Under the pieces are notes generated by a model, which searched no databases, was not told where the DNA came from, and saw only the letters and a list, made by a program, of their open reading frames with translations. A DNA stretch of 64,000 nt from Pontederia crassipes (Eukaryota > Streptophyta > Magnoliopsida > Commelinales > Pontederiaceae): positions 27,036,874 through 27,100,873 of the forward strand of contig CM060195.1 in the NCBI GenBank assembly GCA_030549335.1. Reading direction: 5' to 3'. The translations under genes were made by a program, and so were the position numbers. Below are positions 47,824 through 59,323 of the stretch, in pieces; positions within the stretch are counted from its first letter, which is position 1; each line of letters opens with the position of its first letter.

Positions 47824-49467
47824 TTATGAATCTACCTCGGCGTCGTCGTCGTTCAATTCGCCACGCATGAAGGCACGCATCATTTTCTTCATTTCAAGCC
47901 TGTTACGACATTCACGTTCTTCGAATTCCTTTCTAACCTCTTCCCTAATCTTGATGGTCACCTGATCGATAATTTCTTGCATACCAGAAGGAGATGAACC
48001 TGAAATAGTTCGTCGACCATATCCAATATCTGTGTCACTCACAGAAGATCCGATGCCATAAATGCGACCCTTCTTCACGCCGATGTGGTCCGTCCAAAGT
48101 TGTCTTGGGGTCAACGGTGTGGTCCCCTCCTGCGTGGCTTGCGTAATATGATCAACTTCTTTTGTTTTATAAGACTCCTGAAATATAAAGAAAATACAAA
48201 GAAGCGGCAAAAATAATTAACTACAAATGACGACTAGGTGATCGACTTCAAAGTTTTGTTAATTAACTATTAACTTGCAATTTAGAAAAAAATAAAAGCA
48301 CAAAAATTTACATACATATGTCTCCTGGGCATAACTCGAAACCCATTCTTTGTTCTTCTTCTGATGGGTTCGGAGAAATATTTCGTCCTGAGTAGGTGGT
48401 CTACCCATCTCTTTATCCTGCAATGAGATAATATTTTAAAATTTGCAACTTAAAGTATAATATTCTCTCGACACTTACCATTTTCTTAAAGTATAATATT
48501 TCGTCCTGAGTTCGGAGAAAGACCTTATCATTTTCTTAGCAATCGTGCTCGTGGATACACATCCGCCCGAATGCAAGCATGCTCCCTGGTCGGACTCTCG
48601 ACTGGTTTTTGCTTTTTCGCATTTCAATTTGTACTCCTCGATGGATCACTTTCCTAGAAAATCGATCCAAATGGCCTCGGGGATCCAATTGGGTCGTTCT
48701 TCGTCAGCTCGAGCTTCAGAAAGCATCGCGGACAATCTCTTCGAGCACCGAGAGTTAAAAGCCTTCCACATTTTTTTCGTATGCTCGGGCTCCCACCACA
48801 CATCAGCCTGTAAGTGTTTAAAAATAATTAATGTATTACGAAGAAAATTTTTAATGATCATGTTGGCTTCTAATGATACCTGAAATTCATTAAATAGCAT
48901 CTGTCTCGTGACATAAGGAACTTCTCTCCATGTAAGCCACGCTTCAGTATACCTATGTCGCAACACTTTAGTAACTGCCGCAGCCGCTGGTTTCGACGGT
49001 ACAAGCCTGGAAGGACACAGAATTATAAAATGTCATGGCTGAATCAAAGCATGAATAAGGATTCGATATACATAAAATAACACTTACCCTAAATTCCCAT
49101 CTAGCTGCACGTATGCTTTGTAAACACGATTTGACGAAGCCTGGTTCGAGCCTTCCACGGAACAACGAGCTCTGACGAGTTGTTGTGGCAATTGTGTATC
49201 CAAGTCCGCAATATCAGCGTGAGAGGAAGGACCCGGCGGAGGAGAAAAATGTTCTATTATGCGAATGCCCGTGGCTGATTTAGGAGCCGACGGAGGAGAA
49301 GAACGCTCTGTTATGCGAATGTCCGTTACTGATATAGGAGCAGACGGAGTACTGAGAGCTCTAGGGACGACCGACTCCTTTCCTTTATTTTTACTTTTAA
49401 CAAATCGATACATCTGCATAGTACAAAATTTATTCCAAGTCAAATTCACAATTGATAAAAAATTCAA
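47824..49467 (-). pseudogene. CACTA second gene, Ptta/En/Spm domain (exons)
   Basis: Minus-strand exons of the TNPA/TNP1-like partner gene. They include 49430-49084 (STPSAPISVTDIRITERSSP, then AYVQLDGNLG), 48966-48646 (RHRYTEAWLTWREVPY, EANMIIKNFLRNTLIIFKHL, SEARADEERPNWIPEAIWID), about 48420-48313 (GRPPTQDEIFLRTHQKK), and 48177-47824 (QLWTDHIGVKKGRIYGIGSS, IREEVRKEFEERECRNRL). This is the plant transposase Ptta/En/Spm pattern, a DNA-binding regulator of CACTA ends, with a C-terminal coiled coil. Introns separate the pieces. I saw no clear disabling break in these exons but did not resolve every splice site, so it may still be expressible. It is classed as pseudogene because the element as a whole is defective. 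Confidence 0.72.
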
Positions 49468-49869
49468 ATGTCACAACGTCTCGACCTTACTATGTTCGGC
49501 TACGTCTTGTGTTGCATCTTGAGGAACGGAATTGTACGTATAACTCGAGAACTAATTCCTAATATCCGGAGGCGCTTATAAAAAATAAACAAATTAATTC
49601 AAATAAGCTTTTGCGAAAAATTCTTCTGATCATTATTTCAAACACTCACGAGATGGTAGCGAATATAAGAATGCATCGTCCGCGTCAGGCATCCGTCGAT
49701 CCGATTGTTTGTCCACATGCATCGCTAACGCCTCAAACAAACTATTGCCTCAAACAAAATGAATATGAGTCGTAAATGAACAATCCATAAGACGACAACA
49801 GTCGTAATAAAATATCCTAATCGTAAGGTAAAAAAAATTGATAATTCGTGACGACAAGTAAAGACACCA

Positions 49870-51537
49870 TTACTCATCATTTGAATTTCCACATGATTGG
49901 TACCCGTCATCATCAGAAGTTGTTATAGTTTTAAATTCATCTTCGTCCGAGCCGTTTTCATCATTTTGTATGTCGACATTATCGAAGTCTTCAAATACGT
50001 GTTCTGAATCCTGTAGATCTGAATCCTGTAGATCGTCGACTAATTCGGTGTCGACAATAGGGGCCACAGAAGTTTGCGAGTCATCTTGAAAGGCACATTG
50101 CAATGCACCATCAACTTCTATCTTGCTTCTTGCCTTCGTCTTTATTACAACCCACCATTGTGCTTTGTCCCTGGTCTTCTCCGGATAAGGCACATAATAT
50201 ACTTGTCTTGTAGAAGACGGAATAATGAAAGGATCAAAATGATCACAACACCTATTGTGACGTACTTTAACTATTTTGGAATCTTTGTGAACTCGCATCC
50301 CTCTCCTTTTCTTTGGATCAAACCAATTACACTCAAATAATGTGACTTTATTACCTCCAGTATATTACAACTGAATAATGTCTTTGAGAACACCGTAGTA
50401 GTCACGCTCATTTTCTTCGTCCGTGGATCCCACGACACATACTCCATTGTTCACGATTTTCTTCCCGATCGACCAAGTTTCAGTGTGAAACTTATAACCA
50501 TTCACAAAATACACTGGCCAACTTTTCACCTCTCGAGCCGGTCCCCATGCCAAATTATGAAGACCCCGTGCCGGTAATGAGAACCTAATATAAAAATAAA
50601 TGAGCATAGTAAACGCTGAAGACATCAAATTATTTAGAATATTTTGAGAATTACCTATTCCTTAAACCACGGTGCGAAGTCATTCTCGATTCTATCTTGT
50701 ACATGTTCTTCAGGGACATTGTAGTATTGCAAGAAAGCACTACATACGAAGTGATGGCTAAATCAAAATGTTGTTTGGGAAGACGTTAAAAAAAAGAACG
50801 CATGGATATTAAACTTACTTAATGTAGCCTTGCACCTCCGGCGTGTTTAGAAGGACATGATTCGTGGCAGACTTGAATTCTGTATCACTGAGCCATCTGC
50901 TCCTTGGCTTCTCAAAATATCGTCCTAACTGATTGAAGAGTGACAAAGATGCCACATCAGACTGTTCTTCTGGAACTTCATCATTTCGATGGACTCTGGT
51001 CCTCGCACACTTAACATGGGACTCGAAGTAGTAAGAACAGAAGTATGAAATCTCCTGAATGACACACCCAGGCCATAAGGGTTGGCTCGATGCGTTTAGT
51101 AAGTCATAAAAATCTCTTGCTTCTGGATTTGGTGCCTCTTCATTCTGCTCGAATCTAATATTGCCATACTCAGTTGCAGTTGCGTCATAAACTAACTATT
51201 CATATTGTGAAGCAAATGTTGGTTCAGGATCCAGAAAATGAAGACCTGGATTTGGGACGCTTGTCGAAGGCGCTCCTTCGCCTAAATCATCACATTGCCA
51301 ATAATTGGGTTTGAAACCCTTTCTATATAAGTGAACTTTGACAGTCTCTATCGTCTGTAACTTTGTGCTAGCACATTTCAAACAAGGACACCTAATTGTT
51401 CCCTCCCGCTGATATTGTAAAGATTGACAAGCCACAATAACATAATTATCAACGCCATCTATAAATTCTTGTGTCAAGCCTCTACGACCAGGATTATTTC
51501 TTTTGTATATCCATCGACGATCGTTCAAGTATGACAT
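49870..51537 (-). pseudogene. CACTA tnp2-type gene, transposase domain missing
   Basis: The N-terminus at 51537 (MSYLNDRRWIYKRNNPGRRG, IRCPCLKCAS, VKVHLYRKGFKPNYWQC) is the transposase-associated domain (PF13963 type). An in-frame TAG/TAA-type stop occurs after ASQYE. Beyond it the frame resumes with EAPNPEARDFYDLLNAS, normally the lead into the catalytic Transposase_21 domain. At about 51060 the sequence jumps straight to VIQEISYFCSYYFESHVK, WLSDTEFKSATNHVLLNTPE, the end of the DUF4218 region. Then 50628-50365 and 50298-49870 encode the DUF4216 part (DPFIIPSSTRQVYYVPYPEK, WWVVIKTKAR). About 600-800 residues of DDE nuclease are therefore absent. Domain order is from knowledge of the family. 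Confidence 0.8.
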
Positions 51538-51832
51538 AATGACTGCATTATTTGCAAATCATCAAAAATTTCAGTGATACAAAATTGTATAAGGAAAGAA
51601 AAAAAATTTATGAAACAACTGAGGAAGAACAGATTGTTTACTAATGTTTACTAATCATACTGCCAGGTATACAGATAGCATACACATATACACATGTACA
51701 TTTACTCTATGTAATCAATGGACTTATTGCTGTTTCGGTTGTCATCTCAATTTAAGGTAGAGATTGCACGTATTTTGTGGTCGTCCTTCTGAATTTTATC
51801 TTTTTGTTTTCTTATGTCCACTATACTAAAAT

Positions 51833-52020
51833 AAGGTGTTACTGAAGGGCACTTTTACTGTGAATATTACTAATGAAACTACAGTTGCACTTGTTTCAAT
51901 GGCATTGAGCTTGGTTGGCTGCATTAGTCCTGGCTGCACTCAGATGTCAATTAGTATTTTAACAAAGATGGCTAAACCATGGTTGGTTCAGTCAAATGGA
52001 AATAAAAAGAGTAATTTATT
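51833..52020 (+). other. unidentified open frame inside the CACTA, possible captured exon
   Basis: Opposite to the transposon genes, a ~63-codon frame follows an AG (TAAAATAAG, 51833) with protein-like codon use: ETTVALVSMALSLVGCISPG, then CTQMSISILTKMAKPWLVQS. I do not recognise the protein. It lies where CACTA elements often carry foreign DNA, just left of a GC-rich repeat. It may be a captured host exon or chance. Confidence 0.3.
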
Positions 52021-52024
52021 AGCA

Positions 52025-52410
52025 TTAGTCTGCGGCCAGATCCGGCCGCCCTCCATGCGGCGGCCAAATCCGGTCGCCCTCCGCGCGCGGCGACGGCCAC
52101 ATTCGGCCGCCCTTCGCGCGGCGCGGCGGGGCCGTTGCGCGCGGAGGGCGGCCAGATCTGGCCGCCGCGCGCGAATGGCGGCCGGAACTGGCCGCCGCGC
52201 GCGAATGGCGGCCGGATCTGGCCGCCGCACGGAGAGCAATATATATGCAAGGAGGGCGGGGATCGGACCTACCTGCGCCGGAGATTCCAGTCGGCGGCGG
52301 AAGCTTCGGGCGGCAGTGAACGCGGGAGGTGGTCGACGACCGGACGAATTGCGGACGAAACAGCGGCCGGACGTATCGGCGGACGAACGTTCAAAACGAT
52401 CAAAGTAAGA
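52025..52410. repeat. GC-rich GGCGGCCAGATCTGGCCGCC repeats in the CACTA
   Basis: About eight degenerate units of roughly 30 bp built on GGCGGCC(A/G)GATC(C/T)GGCCGCC and GCGCGCGAATGGCG, in both orientations. They create long chance ORFs on both strands. They lie upstream of the tnp2 start, so they could be part of its promoter or leader. Confidence 0.65.
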
Positions 52411-52489
52411 GTGGGGTCGGGTATTTATATAACCACTTTTCGATGGTTAAAATCGCCGCAACATAGGTAAATATAATATTATATTAATT

Positions 52490-53065
52490 CGCGTTTCGAC
52501 GGCTCGAATCCGCTGGAAAAACCGTCGAGAGTTTCAACGGTTCTTCAAACCGTCGAAATATCGACGGTTTTAGCCGTCGATTCCCATAATAATAAATTTT
52601 TAAGAGATCAACAGATCTATAGTTTGTGAAAATTATAAATTTTCATTTTCGACGGTTGAGACCGTCGAAAACAATTAAGCTAGAATATTTTATTTAATAA
52701 CATTTCGACGGGTATGACCGCCGAAATATCGACGGTTGCTTCGAACGTCGCAAATTTCGACGGTCAAAACCTCGATAAGTTTAATAATTGTACGGAACCA
52801 ACGTTGAAATATTGCGACGGTTCAGACCGCTGGAAGTTTCGATGGTTAGGTAAACCGCCGAAATTTTCGACGGTCAGAACCGTCGAAGTGCCAATATTTT
52901 CGACGGAACCTTTCGACGAATTAGGAACCGTCGAAAGTTTAGACGGCTAAAATCGTCGAAAATTATCCGACGAAAATTTCGACAGTTTGGAAGATCCGCC
53001 GGAAAAATCGTCGGTATTTCAGACGGATGTCGGACCGTCGAAAATGAACCGTCGAAAATACGATT
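52490..53065. repeat. CACTA right subterminal repeats
   Basis: Alternating TTTCGACGGTT and AACCGTCGAAA motifs, the same family as those at the left end but with TTTCGACGG rather than TATCGACGG spacers. They mark the second terminus of the element. Confidence 0.85.
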
Positions 53066-53360
53066 TTTTCTTATAATGACAACGAAAATAAATCATCGAA
53101 ATTTTTTCATAAACACTCGACGAACGTATTTGTACCTTAGATAAAAAGCACAAAACTCTAATATGAATTCTCATTTATAAACGAGCGAGACTTTGGTGAA
53201 GGAGCATATCATGTACGTCCATCGCACGACGTGCGATTATCCCGCATCGTGCCATCATCGTGCGCATCCCGCACGTGTTTCACATGCACGCGTGATTGCG
53301 CGAGAACCCCACGACTGTTGTCCCAGGTGGGCCACCTGTATGGTCCACCCATACCCAACA

Positions 53361-56300
53361 TGGCATCTCCAACAATATATAACTATTCTTTTCACATATC
53401 AGTATATGCATTTTAAATTTATATGATTGGATCGAAGCGTTATAAAATGGTAAAATTTCGCGACCATTTCACTGTATTGATCATGTAAAAATATGCATTG
53501 GTACTCTAGATTTCTTTAACAATTATTTTCTCTCATTTGCAACTTATAACCGGAAAGAAAGAATTGTGAAAAGTAAACCCATTTGAATGTGAAGGGATCA
53601 AATTTTCAAGGAATTAATTTACAAAATGTCATGTCATGGTAACAAAGGAAATCATTAGTGATACGGTCGTCCATTGTTTTCTGATAAAGAAATAATTGAA
53701 AGATAAATAAGACTACTGAATATTTATTTGATTTTTTAATTTAATAATTTAAAAAAATACTTGGCTACACAATCAATCCAAACTAAAATGAATTGAATTG
53801 GTTGAAGAAAAAAAGACTTCATAATTGATTAAAACATGTTTACATATCAAACAAGTTAATCCTAAATTAAATTACAATTCTTGAACTTTTCTAAAATGAA
53901 AATCATCATATGTTTTTCCCTCAAAAGATTTAACGTCCCAAATGAAAAGTTACTGCCCTCGATCGGCATATCATTTTAATTGGAAACAGTCTTGTTCATT
54001 AATTAATCAATAGAACAAACTTTCCTATTTCATTTACAGATGCTCAATAATTGGATTTTTTTTTATTCAATAGAAAGGTTTTGTATGTAACGCTTGATCT
54101 AATAATTAATGTTGGAACATTTTGCAGACAACATCTCTTTCTTTTACTAATGAAAATAGCTTTTTTAACATATAAAAGTGCTTTCACACGTAGGACAGTT
54201 CCTTTAGGAGATCAAAATATAATGTGCAATAAACTTGTGGTCATGACAAAAAAATCTTTTAAAAAATATATTACCTTTTTTTCTCACAGTGCTAATGCTT
54301 CTGCTTCAATTGATGGCATTTCTCTTTTAGGAAGTAAAAATTTCAATGAGCTTGGTAGTACTTTCAAAGGACAAAAGAAGTTTTTTTTTTTTTGCATTTA
54401 GGTTGTGTTTAACAATATCAATAATAGGGTTGAGAACAACATTTAGCTGCTCAAATATTAATTTTATTATTTGGTAATGACATAAATAAGTAAATACCAG
54501 AGCTTTAGATAAAAATATTAAAACCTGTTCTTGTTAACCTTTACTGGTTAAAGGCTATATGTTTATTTTTTTTTCAATCTTACTCTTATGAAAATGTATT
54601 ATACTATTATTTCTTTTCTCAACTTATTTTATTATCTTATCACTTTTATTTTATCACCATTTGACTATATTTTTAATTTTCTTATATGCACGCTTAATTA
54701 ATTTCAAATTTATTTATTGTAAAATGGATAAAAAGTTCATTTGATAATCAATATTTTTATTATGATTACATATCATATAGGTACTATACAAAATTTATTA
54801 TAAATATAAATCCTTATATTTTTAAAAAAATATAAAAAAATATTATTAATTATAAATTTTATTTCACTTCATTCCATATTTAAAAAAATTAATAAAAAAC
54901 AATACTTTGAAATTTATTTATTATATTACAATAGAATTTATATAATACTTGAATTAAGTAATTCATCATATGTTCATTTAATATTCATTAATTAATTTTA
55001 TTGTTAAATTAATCAAATACATATTTATCAATATCTTAAATAAGTATCACTCTCATTGCTATCCTCTTATTGAACAATTAATATGTCAAACCTTAACTTT
55101 TTCTTGTTTTTTAAAGGTCGCATTTCATTTTATAAGGACAAAAAATGATGGAGTTGTATGAGTGATTTTTGAAGTGATAATAGTGATGTCCTTTTGAAAT
55201 ATTAGCTAATTTAATAAACATAATAAAAATCCTATTTTTAACAAAAATATCAATAACCAAATATCATCTTATGCAATTATCTAAATTAAAAAAAAACATT
55301 TCAACATTAGAATAGAATTTTCATGTTTCATTTTATTTTATAATTTTCTGTAATAATAAAGATGTTATTCTAATCCGAAAATAAGTAAAATAATATTGAA
55401 AAAATTTTCTTATATATATATATATTTGAGAAACTAAAGTAATGTTAAGAATTTTATCATGAAATTTTCGATTTAGCCTAAACTAAAATGTTAATGAGTA
55501 AAACTAACATATTTTTACACTTTAAAATAAATTTATAATGTTGAGATTGTTTTTGAACTAATATACACACAAGTGACATAACATATACGTGGATTCAAAT
55601 TCCATAAAGCGCAAGAATATTTGGACAGTTTACTTTCATGTTATGTGGAATTTATAATTTATCGTCCGTCTGTGAAAAGTTTGTAACATCTTTGTTTGAA
55701 CTTTACTATTCATAAAAAAAAATACATATTTATTACTTGTAACATTAAAGATTTTTTTGAAAATTCCATTGTATTTACGAAATTAAAGGTAATTTGACAT
55801 TTGATAATCATTAAAATGTTAGCTAATAAAATTTTGATTGAACCTTGGAGTTGAGTGTGAAATCAAGTCACCCAAAAAAGAAAAAAAAAAAAGAAAAAAA
55901 TGCTTTTGTTTCCTCTTGTAAACCATGAAGAGACCATTTAAGAAGACAAATATGAAACATGGTTTGGTTTGGCTTGATGCTAATTATGAGCTGTAATTCA
56001 AATAATTAAATTACAAGTAATCTCCTATGCTCATTATGTGCCCACTCGCCTTGTAATATGGTTAAGAACATATATATGATTTGTGAGATCATGTCATGAA
56101 CGAAGCAATGCATTGGATCCATTTATTATAATATGTCTCGTTGATTGCAGCTGTTCCAGTTCTCACTTCAAGTTTCAACTTTTGTGTTCAAGATGCATGG
56201 GATGGAACCTTCTTCTTTTATTATTATTATTATTTTTTAAATATTAACTCCGTTCCACACTAACTCAATAATAGTATTTCAAGTCAAACTGAAGCATTGC

Positions 56301-56800
56301 AAGTGATAACCTTTCAAAAGGTTTCAAGTCCCATGAGTTGCACCTTTTTTTTAGTTTTATTATCTTTTTGTTTGCTCTTATTTATTGCTTATATATCTTG
56401 ATGTGTTCATTTTTATAATAAATATTATTTACTTCGTTGTATCTTTAAGGCAATTCTTTATCTTAACTCGCGATAAAATAATATTATATTTTATATATTA
56501 TTTATGTCATTCTTATAATACATATTATTTTTAATACACATACAAAATATTTTTTATCCACACATCTTATATATTTGTTTGGACAGAACTAACGAGTGCA
56601 CAAATTCATTAATAAAATGACTATTGCATACCCAATTATTGGGATGAGTATGCCAAGTATAGTCTCAAACAATTATTTGCATTTGTACCTATAATTATTT
56701 ATTCCAAAAATATTGAAATAAAAGTGTGAATGCAACAAGATTAAACTTGTTTTATTCTCATTAAGGTAAATATATTCCAAAATTAAGGTAAATAATTAAG
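53361..56800. other. AT-rich intergenic DNA, no gene seen
   Basis: Low-GC sequence with only short chance ORFs. An open stretch at 54051-54401 encodes a hydrophobic, repeat-poor peptide that I do not recognise and do not call a gene. No TE with recognisable ends found. Confidence 0.55.
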
Positions 56801-56814
56801 TATTCCATATATCA

Positions 56815-57200
56815 TGATTTCTCATTTTGTATCCAACTCTTCGTTACCTCGTCTCTTTTTTACTTTTCACCACCTTTTCCACTCTTCTTTTAAACTGCTG
56901 CTACTACCAACTCTTTTCCTTCTCCCTTTCTCCCCGCCCCACCACCATCATCACCTCCACGACTCAGTTGGTCAAACCAACTCAATTCCCTTCCTCTCTC
57001 CTTCCTCTTTCTCTCCCTCTCTCTCTCTGATAGGTCTCGTTTTTGTCTCCCTTTCTCGCTCCCCCTTTTGGCCTTCGCGCGGGCGCGTCGTTCATGGGCT
57101 GCGGCACGGGAACTGGCGACGCGGCCAATTAGGTCTACCAGACAAGTCACCCGTCGTCCGCCATCGGAGATCGGAATTCCACCGTCGGGAACTGAGTCGG
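56815..57200 (+). promoter_or_regulatory. probable non-coding first exon of the U-box gene
   Basis: A pyrimidine-rich run (CTTCCTCTTTCTCTCCCTCT, 57000-57025) passes into GC-rich sequence that stops at AGTCGG followed by GTATGG (57201), a plausible donor. This is typical of a plant 5' UTR exon. The next exon, with the ATG at 61192, is then reached after a ~4-kb intron. The exact start and donor are inferred. Confidence 0.45.
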
Positions 57201-58126
57201 GTATGGTTTCCTTCATTCCTCCGGCAATTTCCATATTCCTCCGAGGATATCGAGTGCTCTGTTAGTTCGAGTTAGGTCTTCGTGGAGACGCTGGAGAAAG
57301 GACCGGCGAGGGATTCGGAAGACGAGGGACGGGGGTTGGATGAAGTGTGGTTCTGGCAATTTAGGCTTTGCCGATACTTGGCGCGCGGTTTGACCCTAGG
57401 AAGTGAGGCGTTCCTTGCTCTTTGGTGTCCCAAGTAGCGTGGGAAGGGAATACGCTTAGGAGGAATGATGTATAAACTCTTGGCATTGCTGTTCACGAGC
57501 TTTTGAGAAGGGAAATATATGCTTCTTCTTTATTTACCCATGCTTGTTGAGATTTTCACTTTTAGATTTGAATCGGGTCTACAACGATCCGATTTGAGGT
57601 ATGATGAAATTAGGTTGAGATGGTCGAATTTTGCTGTTTATGATCGGCAGTTGAAAGTGAGGGATGGGGAGTTGGTATTTGAAGACTTTAAATGTATATG
57701 CCATTCCCTCAATAAAAAAAAACTAAATATATATGCCATAATTAGGATGTGAATGTGTAGCTTCTTGAGGTGACTAATTTTTAGGACAAGTTAAGGAAGA
57801 ACACTTGCATTCATGAGTTTTGTAGAGGGGAATTGGTATTTTTTTATTCACTCTATGCTTCTCAATTTTTTAGAGAAATCATCTCTTTGTGTACTGATGA
57901 TGATAGGTGTTTATGTTAGTTCGAATTGTACAACGTGGTAAGATTTCCGTTCTTGTTTTTCATTATGAATAAGTATAAGACACACTATTGTTTGCAAAGG
58001 ATTTTATGCCACATGTAAAACGTGGAGTCTTTTTTGTTTATGCATTCCTTTTGAAGCATGCATAATTTTGTTGTGTCCTTATTATTGTGTATGTTCTTTG
58101 TAATTTCATTTGTGCGTATGTTTTAT
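57201..58126. other. presumed 5' UTR intron, unmarked part
   Basis: No conserved coding sequence or TE recognised between the presumed donor at 57201 and the SINE at 58127. Confidence 0.45.
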
Positions 58127-58299
58127 AGCCGGTCCCAAGCCCGGATAAAGGAGGAGGGTTGTGTTAGGCCCCGACAGTCAGCGTAAAACTCTGTCGAATC
58201 GCATGAACATGGATCAACGAATGCGAAATGACGTCGTATGATCCATGTAGCCGACCCCACCTAGTGGGATAAGGCTTTGTTGTTGTTGTTGTTGTTGTT
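58127..58299 (+). mobile_element. (TTG)n-tailed SINE, longer copy
   Basis: About 173 bp from AGCCGGTCCCAAGCCCGGAT through the conserved 3' block to (TTG)n. It has the same start as the copy at 60705, from which it differs at several sites. I see no Pol III boxes, so the tRNA-like head seems absent. No clear TSD. Confidence 0.78.
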
Positions 58300-59323
58300 C
58301 TAGGATATGGATTTAGGATGATAGCGTACTGTGATTGAACATATTTTTTTTTGATGATATGCAAACCCAAGCATATGATTGCCAATCTTCTTTTTTTTTT
58401 CTTTGTAACTACTAAAAAGACGTTGAAATATACTTCCATCTAAGTTTCTTTGTAGATTTTCATTTACTATGAATGTGATTGGTCAATTGATCCTTTTTCT
58501 ACTCCAAGTGACAATTTACGCAGTATGTTACATATTGTCACCTAAAGAAGACAAAAGGTTGATGGTCAAGGATCACGGTCGTGTAGTATAGACATGAATT
58601 GTTGAACCCTTTACATGAAGAAGAGGGTAAAGTTCGATGTGCTGTGCAAAAACCAGCAAGATTGACATTGATCATCATAGCTTATTGCATTTCATTATTT
58701 CTCCCAATGTTGCCAGAGTTGGTTATATATTTCTAAAAGTTTGTAAGTACATGGATGATCCCATCTACTATATTCATCTTGGGCAGGAGGTCCTTTCATT
58801 GGACTTTTGTTCTCATTTTCATTTTATGCTTATGAAAAAAAAAATGTTTCCTCCCGATTTGTTCCATTAAACCTCCTATGTGCTTGTTGTGTTGTTTTGC
58901 ATGACACTTGAACATATGATGCTTGAAGTGAGGAGGCTCATTTATTCAACATCTAGAGGTTGAAGACTATGAAGTGATAATGATAAAACTGAAAATACAA
59001 CTAAAATAGAACTAGGATATGTATTATTAGTAGTAAAAGTGCAAGAATCTTAAACATAAATACTACTAATAACTTGTCAATTCGAGATGACAAATCTCCA
59101 TAAGTCCGTATGGAGTGGACCAATCTCCAATTACATAACTGGTAAAAACATTTCAAAGGCTCCCCCTAATCTAAAATCCATTCTTGTATTTATAACATGC
59201 AAATACAAATATAACTAACTACCCACTACTTTCTTAACCAGCCACTAACTCATACAACTTCTAACTACCCACTACTTAATTAACCAGTCACTAACTAATA
59301 CAAAGTGGTATCTTATCAGATAA
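58300..59323. other. intron sequence with a ~55-bp tandem duplication
   Basis: A direct repeat built on TAACTACCCACTACTT(T/A) and CCA(G/C)(C/T)CACTAACT occurs at about 59214 and 59263. Otherwise nothing recognisable. Confidence 0.45.

Larger units (their letters stand above)
46388..53081 (-). mobile_element. CACTA (En/Spm) element, catalytic core deleted
   Basis: Element 46391-53078 (6.7 kb) starts CACTACAAGAAAA and ends TTTTTTCTTATAATG, a TIR with two decayed bases at the right. A 3-bp TSD, ACA, is at 46388-46390 and 53079-53081, the superfamily signature. Subterminal regions are packed with GACGGTT/AACCGTC repeats. Both transposon genes read on the minus strand: a tnp2-type gene (51537-49870) and a second gene with a Ptta/En/Spm domain (49467-47824). 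The tnp2 gene lacks its transposase domain, so the element cannot move itself. It inserted into the 5' LTR of Copia-A. Confidence 0.93.
34183..53360 (-). mobile_element. Copia-A: old Copia element hosting a nested stack
   Basis: The left LTR is about 34183-34608. The right LTR is 46339-46390 plus 53082-about 53360, split by the CACTA. The two LTRs share CATAAAAGTTG, CTTGTACCTTA, CGCATCATGTCAT-like and GTGCATCCCGCA(T/C)GTG strings. On the minus strand the right LTR is the 5' LTR: TGTTGGATC at 46339 is preceded by CTCTGATACA, a decayed initiator-Met tRNA primer site (46328-46337). Pol remnants are at 35830-37440. Inside it sit Copia-B (37887-43697), a Pack-MULE-like element (44348-45830) and a CACTA (46391-53078). 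The outer boundaries are approximate and no TSD was found. Confidence 0.72.

Noticed and set aside
51836-52408. 190-codon plus-strand ORF and its antisense partners
   Set aside because: Beyond about 52020 the frame only translates GC-rich palindromic repeats (RR/AA/GG-rich); just the first part merits attention.
54051-54401. 116-codon ORF in the AT-rich spacer
   Set aside because: Composition is typical of chance AT-rich frames; no recognisable domain, splice context or promoter.
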